Source: Nemertoderma westbladi (taxonomy: Eukaryota > Xenacoelomorpha > Nemertodermatida > Nemertodermatidae). Taken from it: a stretch of 56,201 bases of DNA. This document shows, piece after piece, positions 33,158 through 47,600 of the stretch. The notes under the pieces were generated by a model. It saw nothing but the letters and a program-made list of their open reading frames with translations, was not told where the DNA came from and did not search any database. Numbering within the stretch: position 1 is the first letter of the stretch; each line of letters starts with the position of its first letter. The position numbers and the translations under genes are program-made. The stretch spans positions 1-56,201 of the forward strand of contig JAUCBJ010000950.1 in assembly GCA_032718475.1 (NCBI GenBank). Reading direction: 5' to 3'.

Positions 33158-36015
33158 CCACCCAGAAAGCCACAGATAGGGGGTGTTCCAACGCAATCAA
33201 AATTAATCCATCTCCAGCGGAAAGACGTAGCAAATAACAGCTGATTACTTCTATAAATGTAAGTGTTACCTGTTCTTTTGATTTTCATTTAAGATTATCT
33301 ATCTCGTGGAGTGGGTTAGAAGTTATAAATATTAAAATCGATATGGTTATAGTAAAGAATCAGAGGATATTTTGATAAATTATTGCAGAAAAATAACAAG
33401 GATTTTGACATGGATTTAATACTTCATTATGTTCATGAAATAGCTGAGATATTTGAGGTCAATTAATCCACTACATAATAACTTTAGCTCCAGCCACTTT
33501 AGCAATGCGATGAAACTATAATAAATATTCTAGAACACAACAATATTAATAGGGAGATAGGCTACTCATCTCTCCACTCAGACATCCACAGATAGGGGGT
33601 GTTCTGACACAATCAAAATTGAGGTGAATTATTGTATTATGAGTTAACTTCAGCTCCAGTCACTTTGGCAATACGATAAAACTATAATAAATATTCTAGA
33701 ACACAACAATATTAACTGGGAGATAGGCTACTTATCTCTCCACTCAGAAAGCCACAGATAGGGTTTTTTTTTGACACAATCAAAATTCATCCATCTCCAG
33801 CTGAAAGACGTAGCAAATAACAGCTGATTACTTCTATAAATGTAAGTGTTACCTGTTGTTTTGACGTTCATTTAAGATTCTCTATCTCGTGGAGTGGGAT
33901 AGAAGTTATAAATATGAAAATCGATATGGTTTTTGAAAAAAATCAGAGGATATTTTGATAAATTATTGCAGAAAAACACCAATGATTTTGACATGGCTTT
34001 AATACTTCATTATTTTCATGAAATAGCTGAGATATTTGCATTAAATAATAACTTTAGCTCAGGCCACTTTAGCAATACGATGAAACAATAATAAATATTC
34101 TAGAACACAGCAATATTAATAGGGAGATAGGCTACTTATCTCTCCACGCATACAACCACAGATAGGGGGTGTTCTGACCCAATCAAAATTCATTCATCTT
34201 CAGCGGAAAGACGTAGCAAATAACTGAGGTGAATTATAGCATTAGTTAACTTCAGCTCCAGTTACTTTGGCAATATGATGAAACTGTAATAAATATTCTA
34301 GAACACAACAATATTAACATGGAAACAGGCTACTTATCTCTCCACTCAGAAAGCCACAGATAGGGGGTGTTCTGACACAATCAAAATTCATCCATCTCCA
34401 GCGGAAAGACGTAGCAAATAACAACTGATTACATCTATAAATGTAAGTGTTACCTGTTCTTTTGATTTTCATTTAAGATTATCTATCTCGTGGAGTGGGT
34501 TAGAAGTTATAAATATTAAAATCGATATGGTTATAGTAAAGAATCAGAGGATATTTTGATAAATTATTGCAGAAAAATACCAAGGATTTTGACATGGCTT
34601 TAATACTTCATTATGTTCATCAAATAGCTGAGATATTTGAAGTGAATTATTGTATTATGAGTTAACTTCAGCTCTAGTAACTTTGGCAATACGATGAAAC
34701 TATAAAAAATATTCTAGAACACAACAATATTAACAGGGAGATAGGCTACTTATCTCTCCACTCAGACAGCCACAGATAGGGGGTGTTCCAACGCAATCAA
34801 AATTCATCCATCTCCAGCAGAAAGACATAGCAAATAACAGCTGATTACTTCTATAAATGTAAGTGTTACCTGTTCTTTTGACGTTCATTTAAGATTCTCT
34901 ATCTCATGGAGTGGGATAGAAGTTATAAATATGACAATCGATATGGTTTTTATAAAAAATCAGAGGATATTTTGATAAATTATTGCAGAAAAACACCAAG
35001 GATTTTGACATGGCTTTAATACTTCATTATTTTCATGAAATAGCTGAGATATTTGAGGTAAAATATTGCATTACATAATAACTTTAGCTCCTGCCACTTT
35101 AGCAATACGATGAAACTATAATAAATATTCTAGAACACAACAATATTAATAGGGAGATAGGCTACTTATCTCTCAACTCAGACAGCCACAGATAGGGGGT
35201 GTTCTGACACAATCAAAATTCATCCATCTCCAGTGGAAAGACGTAGCAAATAACAGCTGATTACTTCTATAAATGTCAGTGTTACCTGTTCTTTTGACTT
35301 TCATTTAAGATTCTTTATCTCGTGGAGTGGGATAGAAGTTATAAATATGAAAATTGATATGGTTTTTGAAAAAAATCAGAGGATATTTTGATAAATTATT
35401 GCAGAAAAATAACAAGGATTTTGACATGGATTTAATACTTCATTATGTTCATGAAATAGCTGAGATATTTGAGGTCAATTATTGCATTACATAATAACTT
35501 TAGCTCCAGCCACTTTAGCAATGCGATGAAACTATAATAAATATTCTAGAACACAACAATATTAATAGGGAGATAGGCTACTTATCTCTCAACTCAGACA
35601 GCCACAGATAGGGGTGTTCTGACACAATCAAAATTCATCCATTCCCAGCGGAAAGACGTAGCAAATAACAGCTGATTACTTCTATAAATGTAAGTGTTAC
35701 CTGTTCTTTTGATTTTCATTTAAGATTATCTATCTCGTGGAGTGGGTTAGAAGTTATAAATATTAAAATCGATATGGTTATAGTAAAGAATCAGAGGATA
35801 TTTTGATAAATTATTGCAGAAAAACACCAATTATTTTGACATGGCTTTAATACTTCATTATGTTCATGAAATAGCTGAGATATTTGAGGTGAATTATTGC
35901 ATTACATAATAATTTTAGCTCCAGCCACTTTAGCAATACGATGAAACAATAATAAATATTCTAGAACACAGCAATATTAATAAGGAGATAGGATACTTAT
36001 CTCTCCACCCAGAAA

Positions 36016-36156
36016 CCAGTTTAACTGAGTACCAGTTAAATAACTGGGAGCAAATCTTGGGATAGGAGTAGCGCCCACCCCTACCCTCGGGTAGCAGCTA
36101 TCGAAAGAGGAGCCTTCGGGTCGCCTCCGGCTTCGGCCGACTGTTTGCTTGCTTTG
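36016..36156. mobile_element. SINE-like insert, copy 3 (141 bp)
   Basis: An uninterrupted 141-bp unit flanked by CCACCCAGAAA on both sides (36005-36015 and 36157-36167). It carries CTTCGGCCGACTG like copy 1 and lies exactly 30953 bp from it, so it is the unfilled paralogue of the site hit by the TG-TSD transposon. Confidence 0.65.
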
Positions 36157-37250
36157 CCACCCAGAAAGCCACAGATAGGGGGTGTTCCAACGCAATCAAA
36201 ATTAATCCATCTCCAGCGGAAAGACGTAGCAAATAACAGCTGATTACTTCTATAAATGTAAGTGTTACCTGTTCTTTTTATTTTCATTTAAGATTATCTA
36301 TCTCGTGGAGTGGGTTAGAAGTTATAAATATTAAAATCGATATGGTTATAGTAAAGAATCAGAGGATATTTTGATAAATTATTGCAGAAAAATAACAAGG
36401 ATTTTGACATGGATTTAATACTTCATTATGTTCATGAAATAGCTGAGATATTTGAGGTCAATTATTGCATTACATAATAACTTTAGCTCCAGCCACTTTA
36501 GCAATACGATGAAACTATAATAAATATTCTAGAACACAACAATATTAATACGGAAACAGGATACTTATCTCTCCACTCAGACAGCCACAGATAGGGGGTG
36601 TTCTGACACAATCAAAATTCATCCATCTCCAGCGGAAAGACGTAGCATATACCAGCTGATTACTGCTATAAATGTAAGTGTTACCTGTTCTTTTGACGTT
36701 CATTTAAGATTCTCTATCTCGTGGAGTGGGATAGAAGTTATAAATATGAAAATCGATATGGTTTTTGTAAAAAATCAGAGGATATTTTGATAAATTATTG
36801 CAGAAAAACACCAATGATTTTGACATGGCTTTAATACTTCATTATGTTCATGAAATAGCTGAGATATTGGAGGTGAATTATTGCATTACATAATAACTTT
36901 AGCTCCTGCCACTTTAGCAATACGATGAAACTATAATAAATATTCTAGAACACAACAATATTAATATGGAAACAGGATACTTATCTCTCCACTCAGACAG
37001 CCACAGATAGGGGGTGTTCTGACACAATCAAAATTCATCCATCTCCAGCGGAAAGACGTAGCATATAACAGTTGATTACTGCTATAAATGTAAGTGTTAC
37101 CTGTTCTTTTGACGTTCATTTAAGATTCTCTATCTCGTGGAGTGGGATAGAAGTTATAAATATGAAAATCGATATGGTTTTTGTAAAAAATTAGAGGATA
37201 TTTTGATAAATTATTGCAGAAAAACACCAAGGATTTTGACATGGCTTTAA

Positions 37251-40200
37251 TACTTCATATGTTCATGAAATAGCTGAGATATTTGAGGTGAATTATTGTA
37301 TTATGAGTCAACTTCAGCTCTAGTCACTTTGGCAATACGATGAAACTATAATAAATATTCTAGAACACAACAATATTAACAGGGAGATAGGCTACTTATC
37401 TCTCCACTCAGACAGCCACAGATAGGGGGTGTTCCAACGCAATCAAAATTCATCCATCTCCAGCGGAAAGACGTAGCAAATAACATCTGATTACTGCTAT
37501 AAATGTAAGTGTTACCTGTTCTTTTGACGTTCATTTAAGATTCTCTATCTCGTGGAGTGGGATAGAAGTTATAAATATGAAAATCGATATGGTTTTTGTA
37601 AAAAATTAGAGGATATTTTGATAAATTATTGCAGAAAAACACCAAGGATTTTGACATGGCTTTAATACTTCATTATGTTCATGAAATAGCTGAGATATTG
37701 GAGGTGAATTATTGCATTACATAATAACTTTAGCTCCTGCCACTTTAGCAATACGATGAAACTATAATAAATATTCTAGAACACAGCAATATTAATATGG
37801 AAACAGGATACTTATCTCTCCACTCAGACAGCCACAGATAGGGGGTGTTCTGACACAATCAAAATTCATCCATCTCCAGTGGAAAGACGTAGCATATAAC
37901 AGCTGATTACTGCTATAAATGTAAGTGTTACCTGTTCTTTTGACTTTCATTTAAGATTCTCTATCTCGTGGAGTGGGTTAGAAGTTATAAATATTAAAAT
38001 CGATATGGTTATAGTAAAGAATCAGAGGATATTTTGATAAATTATTGCAGAAAAATACCAAGGATTTTGACATGGCTTTAATACTTCATTATGTTCATGA
38101 AATAGCTGAGATATTTGAGGTGAATTATTGTATTATGAGTTAACTTCAGCTCCAGTCACTTTGGCAATACGATGAAACTATAAAAAATATTCTAGAACAC
38201 AACAATATTAATAGGGAGATAGGCTACTTATCTCTCCACTCAGAAAGCCACAGATAGGGGGTGTTCTGACACAATCAAAATTCATCCATCTCCAGCAGAA
38301 AGACGTAGCAAATAACAGCTGATTACATCTATAAATGTCAGTGTTACCTGTTCTTTTGACTTTCATTTAAGATTCTTTATCTCGTGGAGTGGGATAGAAG
38401 TTATAAATATGAAAATTGATATGGTTTTTGAAAAAAAACAGAGGATATTTTGATAAATTATTGCAGAAAAATACCAAGGATTTTGACATGGATTTAATAC
38501 TTCATTATGTTCATGAAATAGCTGAGATATTTGAGGTGAATTATTGTATTATGAGTCAACTTCAGCTCTAGTCACTTTGGCAATACGATGAAACTATAAT
38601 AAATATTCTAGAACACAACAATATTAACAGGGAGATAGGCTACTTATCTCTCCACTCAGACAGCCACAGATAGGGGGTGTTCCAACGCAATCAAAATTCA
38701 TCTATCTCCAGCGGAAAGACGTAGCAAATAACATCTGATTACTGCTATAAATGTAAGTGTTACCTGTTCTTTTGACGTTCATTTAAGATTCTCTATCTCG
38801 TGGAGTGGGATAGAAGTTATAAATATGAAAATCGATATGGTTTTTGTAAAAAATTAGAGGATATTTTGATAAATTATTGCAGAAAAACACCAAGGATTTT
38901 GACATGGCTTTAATACTTCATATGTTCATGAAATAGCTGAGATATTTGAGGTGAATTATTGTATTATGAGTCAACTTCAGCTCTAGTCACTTTGGCAATA
39001 CGATGAAACTATAATAAATATTCTAGAACACAACAATATTAACAGGGAGATAGGCTACTTATCTCTCCACTCAGACAGCCACAGATAGGGGGTGTTCCAA
39101 CGCAATCAAAATTCATCCATCTCCAGCGGAAAGACGTAGCAAATAACATCTGATTACTGCTATAAATGTAAGTGTTACCTGTTCTTTTGACGTTCATTTA
39201 AGATTCTCTATCTCGTGGAGTGGGATAGAAGTTATAAATATGAAAATCGATATGGTTTTTGTAAAAAATTAGAGGATATTTTGATAAATTATTGCAGAAA
39301 AACACCAAGGATTTTGACATGGCTTTAATACTTCATTATGTTCATGAAATAGCTGAGATATTGGAGGTGAATTATTGCATTACATAATAACTTTAGCTCC
39401 TGCCACTTTAGCAATACGATGAAACTATAATAAATATTCTAGAACACAACAATATTAATATGGAAACAGGATACTTATCTCTCCACTCAGACAGCCACAG
39501 ATAGGGGGTGTTCTGACACAATCAAAATTCATCCATCTCCAGTGGAAAGACGTAGCATATAACAGCTGATTACTGCTATAAATGTAAGTGTTACCTGTTC
39601 TTTTGACTTTCATTTAAGATTCTCTATCTCGTGGAGTGGGTTAGAAGTTATAAATATTAAAATCGATATGGTTATAGTAAAGAATCAGAGGATATTTTGA
39701 TAAATTATTGCAGAAAAATACCAAGGATTTTGACATGGCTTTAATACTTCATTATGTTCATGAAATAGCTGAGATATTTGAGGTGAATTATTGTATTATG
39801 AGTTAACTTCAGCTCCAGTCACTTTGGCAATACGATGAAACTATAAAAAATATTCTAGAACACAACAATATTAATAGGGAGATAGGCTACTTATCTCTCC
39901 ACTCAGAAAGCCACAGATAGGGGGTGTTCTGACACAATCAAAATTCATCCATCTCCAGCAGAAAGACGTAGCAAATAACAGCTGATTACATCTATAAATG
40001 TCAGTGTTACCTGTTCTTTTGACTTTCATTTAAGATTCTTTATCTCGTGGAGTGGGATAGAAGTTATAAATATGAAAATTGATATGGTTTTTGAAAAAAA
40101 ACAGAGGATATTTTGATAAATTATTGCAGAAAAATACCAAGGATTTTGACATGGATTTAATACTTCATTATGTTCATGAAATAGCTGAGATATTTGAGGT

Positions 40201-40577
40201 GAATTATTGCATTACATAATAACTTTAGCTCCAGCCACTTTAGCAATGCGATGAAACTATAATAAATATTCTAGAACACAACAATATTAATAGGGAGATA
40301 GGCTACTTATCTCTCAACTCAGACAGCCACAGATAGGGGGTGTTCTGACACAATCAAAATTCATCCATCTCCAGCGGAAAGACGTAGCATATAACAGCTG
40401 ATTACTGCTATAAATGTAAGTGTTACCTGTTCTTTTGACTTTCATTTAAGATTCTCTATATCGTGGAGTGGGTTAGAAGTTATAAATATTAAAATCGATA
40501 TGGTTATAGTAAAGAATCAGAGGATATTTTGATAAATTATTGCAGAAAAATACCAAGGATTTTGACATGGCTTTAAT
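37251..40577. repeat. Higher-order repeat: 4 monomers, ~1663 bp, two copies
   Basis: The variant TACTTCATATGTTC (lacking the usual TTA) occurs at 37251 and 38914, and AATATGGAAACAGG near 37794 and 39457, spaced 1663 bp. The two units are nearly identical by eye, indicating a recent tandem duplication. Confidence 0.85.
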
Positions 40578-43500
40578 ACTTCATTATGTTCATGAAATAG
40601 CTGAGATATTTTAGGTGAATTATTGTATTATGAGTTAACTTCAGCTCCAGTCACTTTGGCAATACGATGAAACTATAAAAAATATTCTAGAACACAACAA
40701 TGTTAATAGGGAGATAGGCTACTTATCTCTCCACTCAGAAAGCCACAGATAGGGGGTGTTCTGACACAATCAAAATTCATCCATCTCCAGCAGAAAGACA
40801 TAGCAAATAACAGCTGATTACTTCTATAAATGTCAGTGTTACCTGTTTTTTTGACTTTCATTTAAGATTCTTTATCTCGTGGAGTGGGATAGAAGTTATA
40901 AATATGAAAATTGATATGGTTTTTGAAAAAAAACAGAGGATATTTTGATAAATTATTGCAGAAAAATACCAAGGATTTTGACATGGATTTAATACTTCAT
41001 TATGTTCATGAAATAGCTGAGATATTTGAGGTGAATTATTGCATTACATAATAACTTTAGCTCCAGCCACTTTAGCAATGCGATGAAACTATAATAAATA
41101 TTCTAGAACACAACAATATTAATAGGGAGATAGGCTACTTATCTCTCAACTCAGACGTCCACAGATAGGGGGTGTTCTGACACAATCAAAATTCATGCAT
41201 CTCCAGCGGAAAGACGTAGCAAATAACAGCTGATTACTTCTATAAATGTAAGTGTTACCTGTTCTTTTGACTTTCATTTAAGATACTTTATCTCGTGGAG
41301 TGGGATAGAAGTTATAAATATGAAAATTGATATGGTTTTTGAAAAAAATCAGAGGATATTTTGATAAATTATTGCAGAAAAATACCAAGGATTTTGACAT
41401 GGATTTAATACTTCATTATGTTCATGAAATAGCTGAGATATTTGAAGTGAATTATTGTATTATGAGTCAACTTCAGCTCCTGCCACTTTAGTAAAAAGAT
41501 GAAACTATAATAAATATTCTAGAACACAACAATATTAATACGGAAACAGGATTCTTATCTCTCCACTCAGACAGCCACAGATAGGGGGTGTTCTGACACA
41601 ATCAAAATTCACCCATCTCCAGCGGAAAGACGTAGCATATAACAGCTGATTACTGCTATAAATGTAAGTGTTACCTGTTCTTTTGACTTTCATTGAAGAT
41701 TCTCTATCTCGTGGAGTGGGTTAGAAGTTATAAATATTAAAATCGATATGTTTATAGTAAAGAATCAGAGGATATTTTGATAAATTATTGCAGAAAAATA
41801 CCAAGGATTTTGACATGGCTTTAATACTTCATTATGTTCATGAAATAGCTGAGATATTTGAGGTGAATTATTGTATTATGAGTTAATTTCAGCTCCAGTC
41901 ACTTTGGCAATACGATGAAACTATAAAAAATATTCTAGAACACAACAATATTAATAGGGAGATAGGCTACTTATCTCTCCACTCAGAAAGCCACAGATAG
42001 GGGGTGTTCCAACGCAATCAAAATTAATCCATCTCCCTCGGAAAGACGTAGCAAATAACAGCTGATTACTGCTATAAATGTAAGTGTTACCTGTTCTTTT
42101 GACGTTCATTTAAGATTCTCTATCTCGTGGAGTGGGATAGAAGTTATAAATATGAAAATCGATATGGTTTTTGAAAAAAATCAGACGAAATTTTGATAAA
42201 TTATTGCAGAAAAACACCAATGATTTTGACATGGCTTTAATACTTCATTATGTTCATGAAATAGCTGAGATATTTGAGGTGAATTATTGCATTACATAAT
42301 AACTTTAGCTCCAGTCACTTTGGCAATACGATGAAACAATAATAAATATTCTAGAACACAACAATATTAATAGGGAGATAGGATACTTATCTCTCCACTC
42401 AGAAAGCCACAGATAGGGGGTGTTCCAACGCAATCAAAATTAATCCATCTCCCTCGGAAAGACGTAGCAAATAACAGCTGATTACTGCTATAAATGTAAG
42501 TGTTACCTGTTCTTTTGACGTTCATTTAAGATTCTCTATCTCGTGGAGTGGGATAGAAGTTATAAATATGAAAATCGATATGGTTTTTGTAAAAAATCAG
42601 AGGATATTTTGATAAATTATTGCAGAAAAACACCAAGGATTTTGACATGGCTTTAATACTTCATTATGTTCATGAAATAGCTGAGATATTTGAGGTGAAT
42701 TATTGCATTACATAATAACTTTAGCTCCAGCCACTTTAGCAATACGATGAAACTATAATAAATATTCTAGAACACAACAATATTAATAGGGAGATAGGCT
42801 ACTTATTTCTCAACTCAGACAGCCACAGATAGGTGGTGTTCTGACACACTCAAAATTCATCCATCTCCAGCGGAAAGACGTAGCAAATAACAGCTGATTA
42901 CTTCTATAAATGTAAGTGTTACCTGTTCTTTTGACTTTCATTTAAGATTCTTTATCTCGTGGAGTGGGATAGAAGTTATAAATATGAAAATTGATATGGT
43001 TTTTGAAAAAAATCAGAGGATATTTTGATAAATTATTGCAGAAAAATACCAAGGATTTTGACATGGATTTAATACTTCATTATGTTCATGAAATAGCTGA
43101 GATATTTGAGGTCAATTATTGCATTACATAATAACTTTAGCTCCAGCCACTTTAGCAATGCGATGAAACTATAATAAATATTCTAGAACACAACAATATT
43201 AATAGGGAGATAGGCTACTTATCTCTCAACTCAGACAGCCACAGATAGGGGTGTTCTGACACAATCAAAATTAATCCATCTCCAGCGGAAAGACGTAGCA
43301 AATAACAGCTGATTACTGCTATAAATGTAAGTGTTACCTGTTCTTTTGACGTTCATTTAAGATTCTCTATCTCGTGGAGTGGGATAGAAGTTATAAATAT
43401 GAAAATCGATATGGTTTTTGTAAAAAATCAGAGGATATTTTGATAAATTATTGCAGAAAAACACCAAGGATTTTGACATGGCTTTAATACTTCATTATGT

Positions 43501-44483
43501 TCATGAAATAGCTGAGATATTTGAGGTGAATTATTGCATTACATAATAACTTTAGCTCCAGCCACTTTAGCAATACGATGAAACTATAATAAATATTCTA
43601 GAACACAACAATATTAATAGGGAGATAGGCTACTTATTTCTCAACTCAGACAGCCACAGATAGGTGGTGTTCTGACACACTCAAAATTCATCCATCTCCA
43701 GCGGAAAGACGTAGCAAATAACAGCTGATTACTTCTATAAATGTAAGTGTTACCTGTTCTTTTGACTTTCATTTAAGATTCTTTATCTCGTGGAGTGGGA
43801 TAGAAGTTATAAATATGAAAATTGATATGGTTTTTGAAAAAAATCAGAGGATATTTTGATAAATTATTGCAGAAAAATAACAAAGATTTTGACATGGATT
43901 TAATACTTCATTATGTTCATGAAATAGCTGAGATATTTGAGGTCAATTATTGCATTACATAATAACTTTAGCTCCAGCCACTTTAGCAATGCGATGAAAC
44001 TATAATAAATATTCTAGAACACAACAATATTAATAGGGAGATAGGCTACTTATCTCTCAACTCAGACAGCCGCAGATAGGGGTGTTCTGACACAATCAAA
44101 ATTCATCCATCTCCAGCGGAAAGACGTAGCAAATAACAGCTGATTACTTCTATAAATGTAAGTGTTACCTGTTCTTTTGATTTTCATTTAAGATTATCTA
44201 TCTCGTGGAGTGGGTTAGAATTTATAAATATTAAAATCGATATGGTTATAGTAAAGAATCAGATGATATTTTGATAAATTATTGCAGAAAAACACCAATT
44301 ATTTTGACATGGCTTTAATACTTCATTATGTTCATGAAATAGCTGAGATATTTGAGGTGAATTATTGCATTACATAATAATTTTAGCTCCAGCCACTTTA
44401 GCAATACGATGAAACAATAATAAATATTCTAGAACACAGCAATATTAATAGGGAGATAGGATACTTATCTCTCCAGCCAGAAA

Positions 44484-44624
44484 CCAGTTTAACTGAGTAC
44501 CAGTTAAATAACTGGGAGCAAATCTTGGGATAGGAGTAGCGCCCACCCCTACCCTCGGGTAGCAGCTATCGAAAGAGGAGCCTTCGGGTCGCCTCCGGCT
44601 TCAGCCGACTGTTTGCTTGCTTTG
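44484..44624. mobile_element. SINE-like insert, copy 4 (141 bp)
   Basis: An uninterrupted unit with CTTCAGCCGACTG, 11467 bp from copy 2 and embedded in the same variant monomers, so it was copied by segmental duplication rather than by new insertion. Confidence 0.65.
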
Positions 44625-47600
44625 CCACCCAGAAAGCCACAGATAGGGGGTGTTCCAACCCAATCAAAATTAATCCATCTCCAGCGGAAAGACGTAGCAA
44701 ATAACAGCTGATTACTTCTATAAATGTAAGTGTTACCTGTTCTTTTGATTTTCATTTAAGATTATCTATCTCGTGGAGTGGGTTAGAAGTTATAAATATT
44801 AAAATCGATATGGTTATAGTAAAGAATCAGAGGATATTTTGATAAATTATTGCAGAAAAATAACAAGGATTTTGACATGGATTTAATACTTCATTATGTT
44901 CATGAAATAGCTGAGATATTTGAGGTCAATTATTGCATTACATAATAACTTTAGCTCCAGCCACTTTAGCAATGCGATGAAACTATAATAAATATTCTAG
45001 AACACAACAATATTAATAGGGAGATAGGCTACTTATCTCTCCACTCAGACATCCACAGATAGGGGGTGTTCTGACACAATCAAAATTGAGGTGAATTATT
45101 GTATTATGAGTTAACTTCAGCTCCAGTCACTTTGGCAATACGATAAAACTATAATAAATATTCTAGAACACAACAATATTAACTGGGAGATAGGCTACTT
45201 ATCTCTCCACTCAGAAAGCCACAGATAGGGGTTTTTTTTGACACAATCAAAATTCATCCATCTCCAGCTGAAAGACGTAGCAAATAACAGCTGATTACTT
45301 CTATAAATGTAAGTGTTACCTGTTGTTTTGACGTTCATTTAAGATTCTCTATCTCGTGGAGTGGGATAGAAGTTATAAATATGAAAATCGATATGGTTTT
45401 TGAAAAAAATCAGAGGATATTTTGATAAATTATTGCAGAAAAACACCAATGATTTTGACATGGCTTTAATACTTCATTATTTTCATGAAATAGCTGAGAT
45501 ATTTGCATTAAATAATAACTTTAGCTCAGGCCACTTTAGCAATACGATGAAACAATAATAAATATTCTAGAACACAGCAATATTAATAGGGAGATAGGCT
45601 ACTTATCTCTCCACGCATACAACCACAGATAGGGGGTGTTCTGACCCAATCAAAATTCATTCATCTTCAGCGGAAAGACGTAGCAAATAACTGAGGTGAA
45701 TTATAGCATTAGTTAACTTCAGCTCCAGTTACTTTGGCAATATGATGAAACTGTAATAAATATTCTAGAACACAACAATATTAACACGGAAACAGGCTAC
45801 TTATCTCTCCACTCAGAAAGCCACAGATAGGGGGTGTTCTGACACAATCAAAATTCATCCATCTCCAGCGGAAAGACGTAGCAAATAACAACTGATTACA
45901 TCTATAAATGTAAGTGTTACCTGTTCTTTTGATTTTCATTTAAGATTATCTATCTCGTGGAGTGGGTTAGAAGTTATAAATATTAAAATCGATATGGTTA
46001 TAGTAAAGAATCAGAGGATATTTTGATAAATTATTGCAGAAAAACACCAATTATTTTGACATGGCTTTAATACTTCATTATGTTCATGAAATAGCTGAGA
46101 TATTTGAGGTGAATTATTGTATTATGAGTTAACTTCAGCTCCAGTCACTTTGGCAATACGATGAAACTATAATAAATATTCTAGAACACAACAATATTAA
46201 TAGGGAGATAGGCTACTTATCTCTCCACTCAGACAGCCACAGATAGGGGGTGTTCCAACGCAATCAAAATTCATCCATCTCCAGCGGAAAGACGTAGCAA
46301 ATAACAGCTGATTACTTCTATAAATGTAAGTGTTACCTGTTCTTTTGACTTTCATTTAAGATTACTCTATCTCGTGGAGTGGGATAGAAGTTATAAATAT
46401 GAAAATCGATATGGTTTTTGTAAAAAATCAGAGGATATTTTGATAAATTATTGCAGAAAAATACCAAGGATTTTGACATGGATTTAATACTTCATTATGT
46501 TCATGAAATAGCTGAGATATTTGAGGTCAATTATTGCATTACATAATAACTTTAGCTCCAGCCACTTTAGCAATGCGATGAAACTATAATAAATATTCTA
46601 GAACACAACAATATTAATAGGGAGATAGGCTACTTATCTCTCCACTCAGACAGCCACAGATAGGGGGTGTTCTGACACAATCAAAATTCATCCATCTCCA
46701 GCGGAAAGACGTAGCAAATAACAGCTGATTACTTCTATAAATGTAAGTGTTACCTGTTCTTTTGACGTTCATTTAAGATTCTCTATCTCGTGGAGTGGGA
46801 TAGAAGTTATAAATATGAAAATCGATATGGTTTTTAGAAAAAAATCAGAGGATATTTTGATAAATTATTGCAGAAAAACACCAAGGATTTTGACATGGCT
46901 TTAATACTTCATTATGTTCATGAAATAGCTGAGATATTTGAGGTGAATTATTGCATTACATAATAACTTTAGCTCCAGCCACTTTAGCAATACGATGAAA
47001 CTATAATAAATATTCTAGAACACAACAATATTAATACGGAAACAGGATACTTATCTCTCCACTCAGACAGCCACAGATAGGGGGTGTTCTGACACAATCA
47101 AAATTCATCCATCTCCAGCGGAAAGACGTAGCAAATAACAGCTGATTACTTCTATAAATGTAAGTGTTACCTGTTCTTTTGACGTTCATTTAAGATTCTC
47201 TATCTCGTGGAGTGGGATAGAAGTTATAAATATGAAAATCGATATGGTTTTTGAAAAAAATCAGAGGATATTTTGATAAATTATTGCAGAAAAACACCAA
47301 TGATTTTGACATGGCTTTAATACTTCATTATGTTCATGAAATAGCTGAGATATTTGAGGTGAATTATTGCATTACATAATAACTTTAGCTCCAGCCACTT
47401 TAGCAATACGATGAAACTATAATAAATATTCTAGAACACAACAATATTAATAGGGAGATAGGCTACTTATCTTTCCACTCATACAACCACAGATAGGGGG
47501 TGTTCTGACACAATCAAAATTCATCCATCTCCAGCGGAAAGACGTAGCAAATAATAGCTGATTACTTCTATAAATGTAAGTGTTACCTGTTCTTTTGAGG

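Noticed and set aside
14360-44755. Recurrent minus-strand frames of 65-77 codons within monomers
   Set aside because: They recur with the satellite and change or break with each monomer variant. They have no start context or domain, and are by-products of the repeat.
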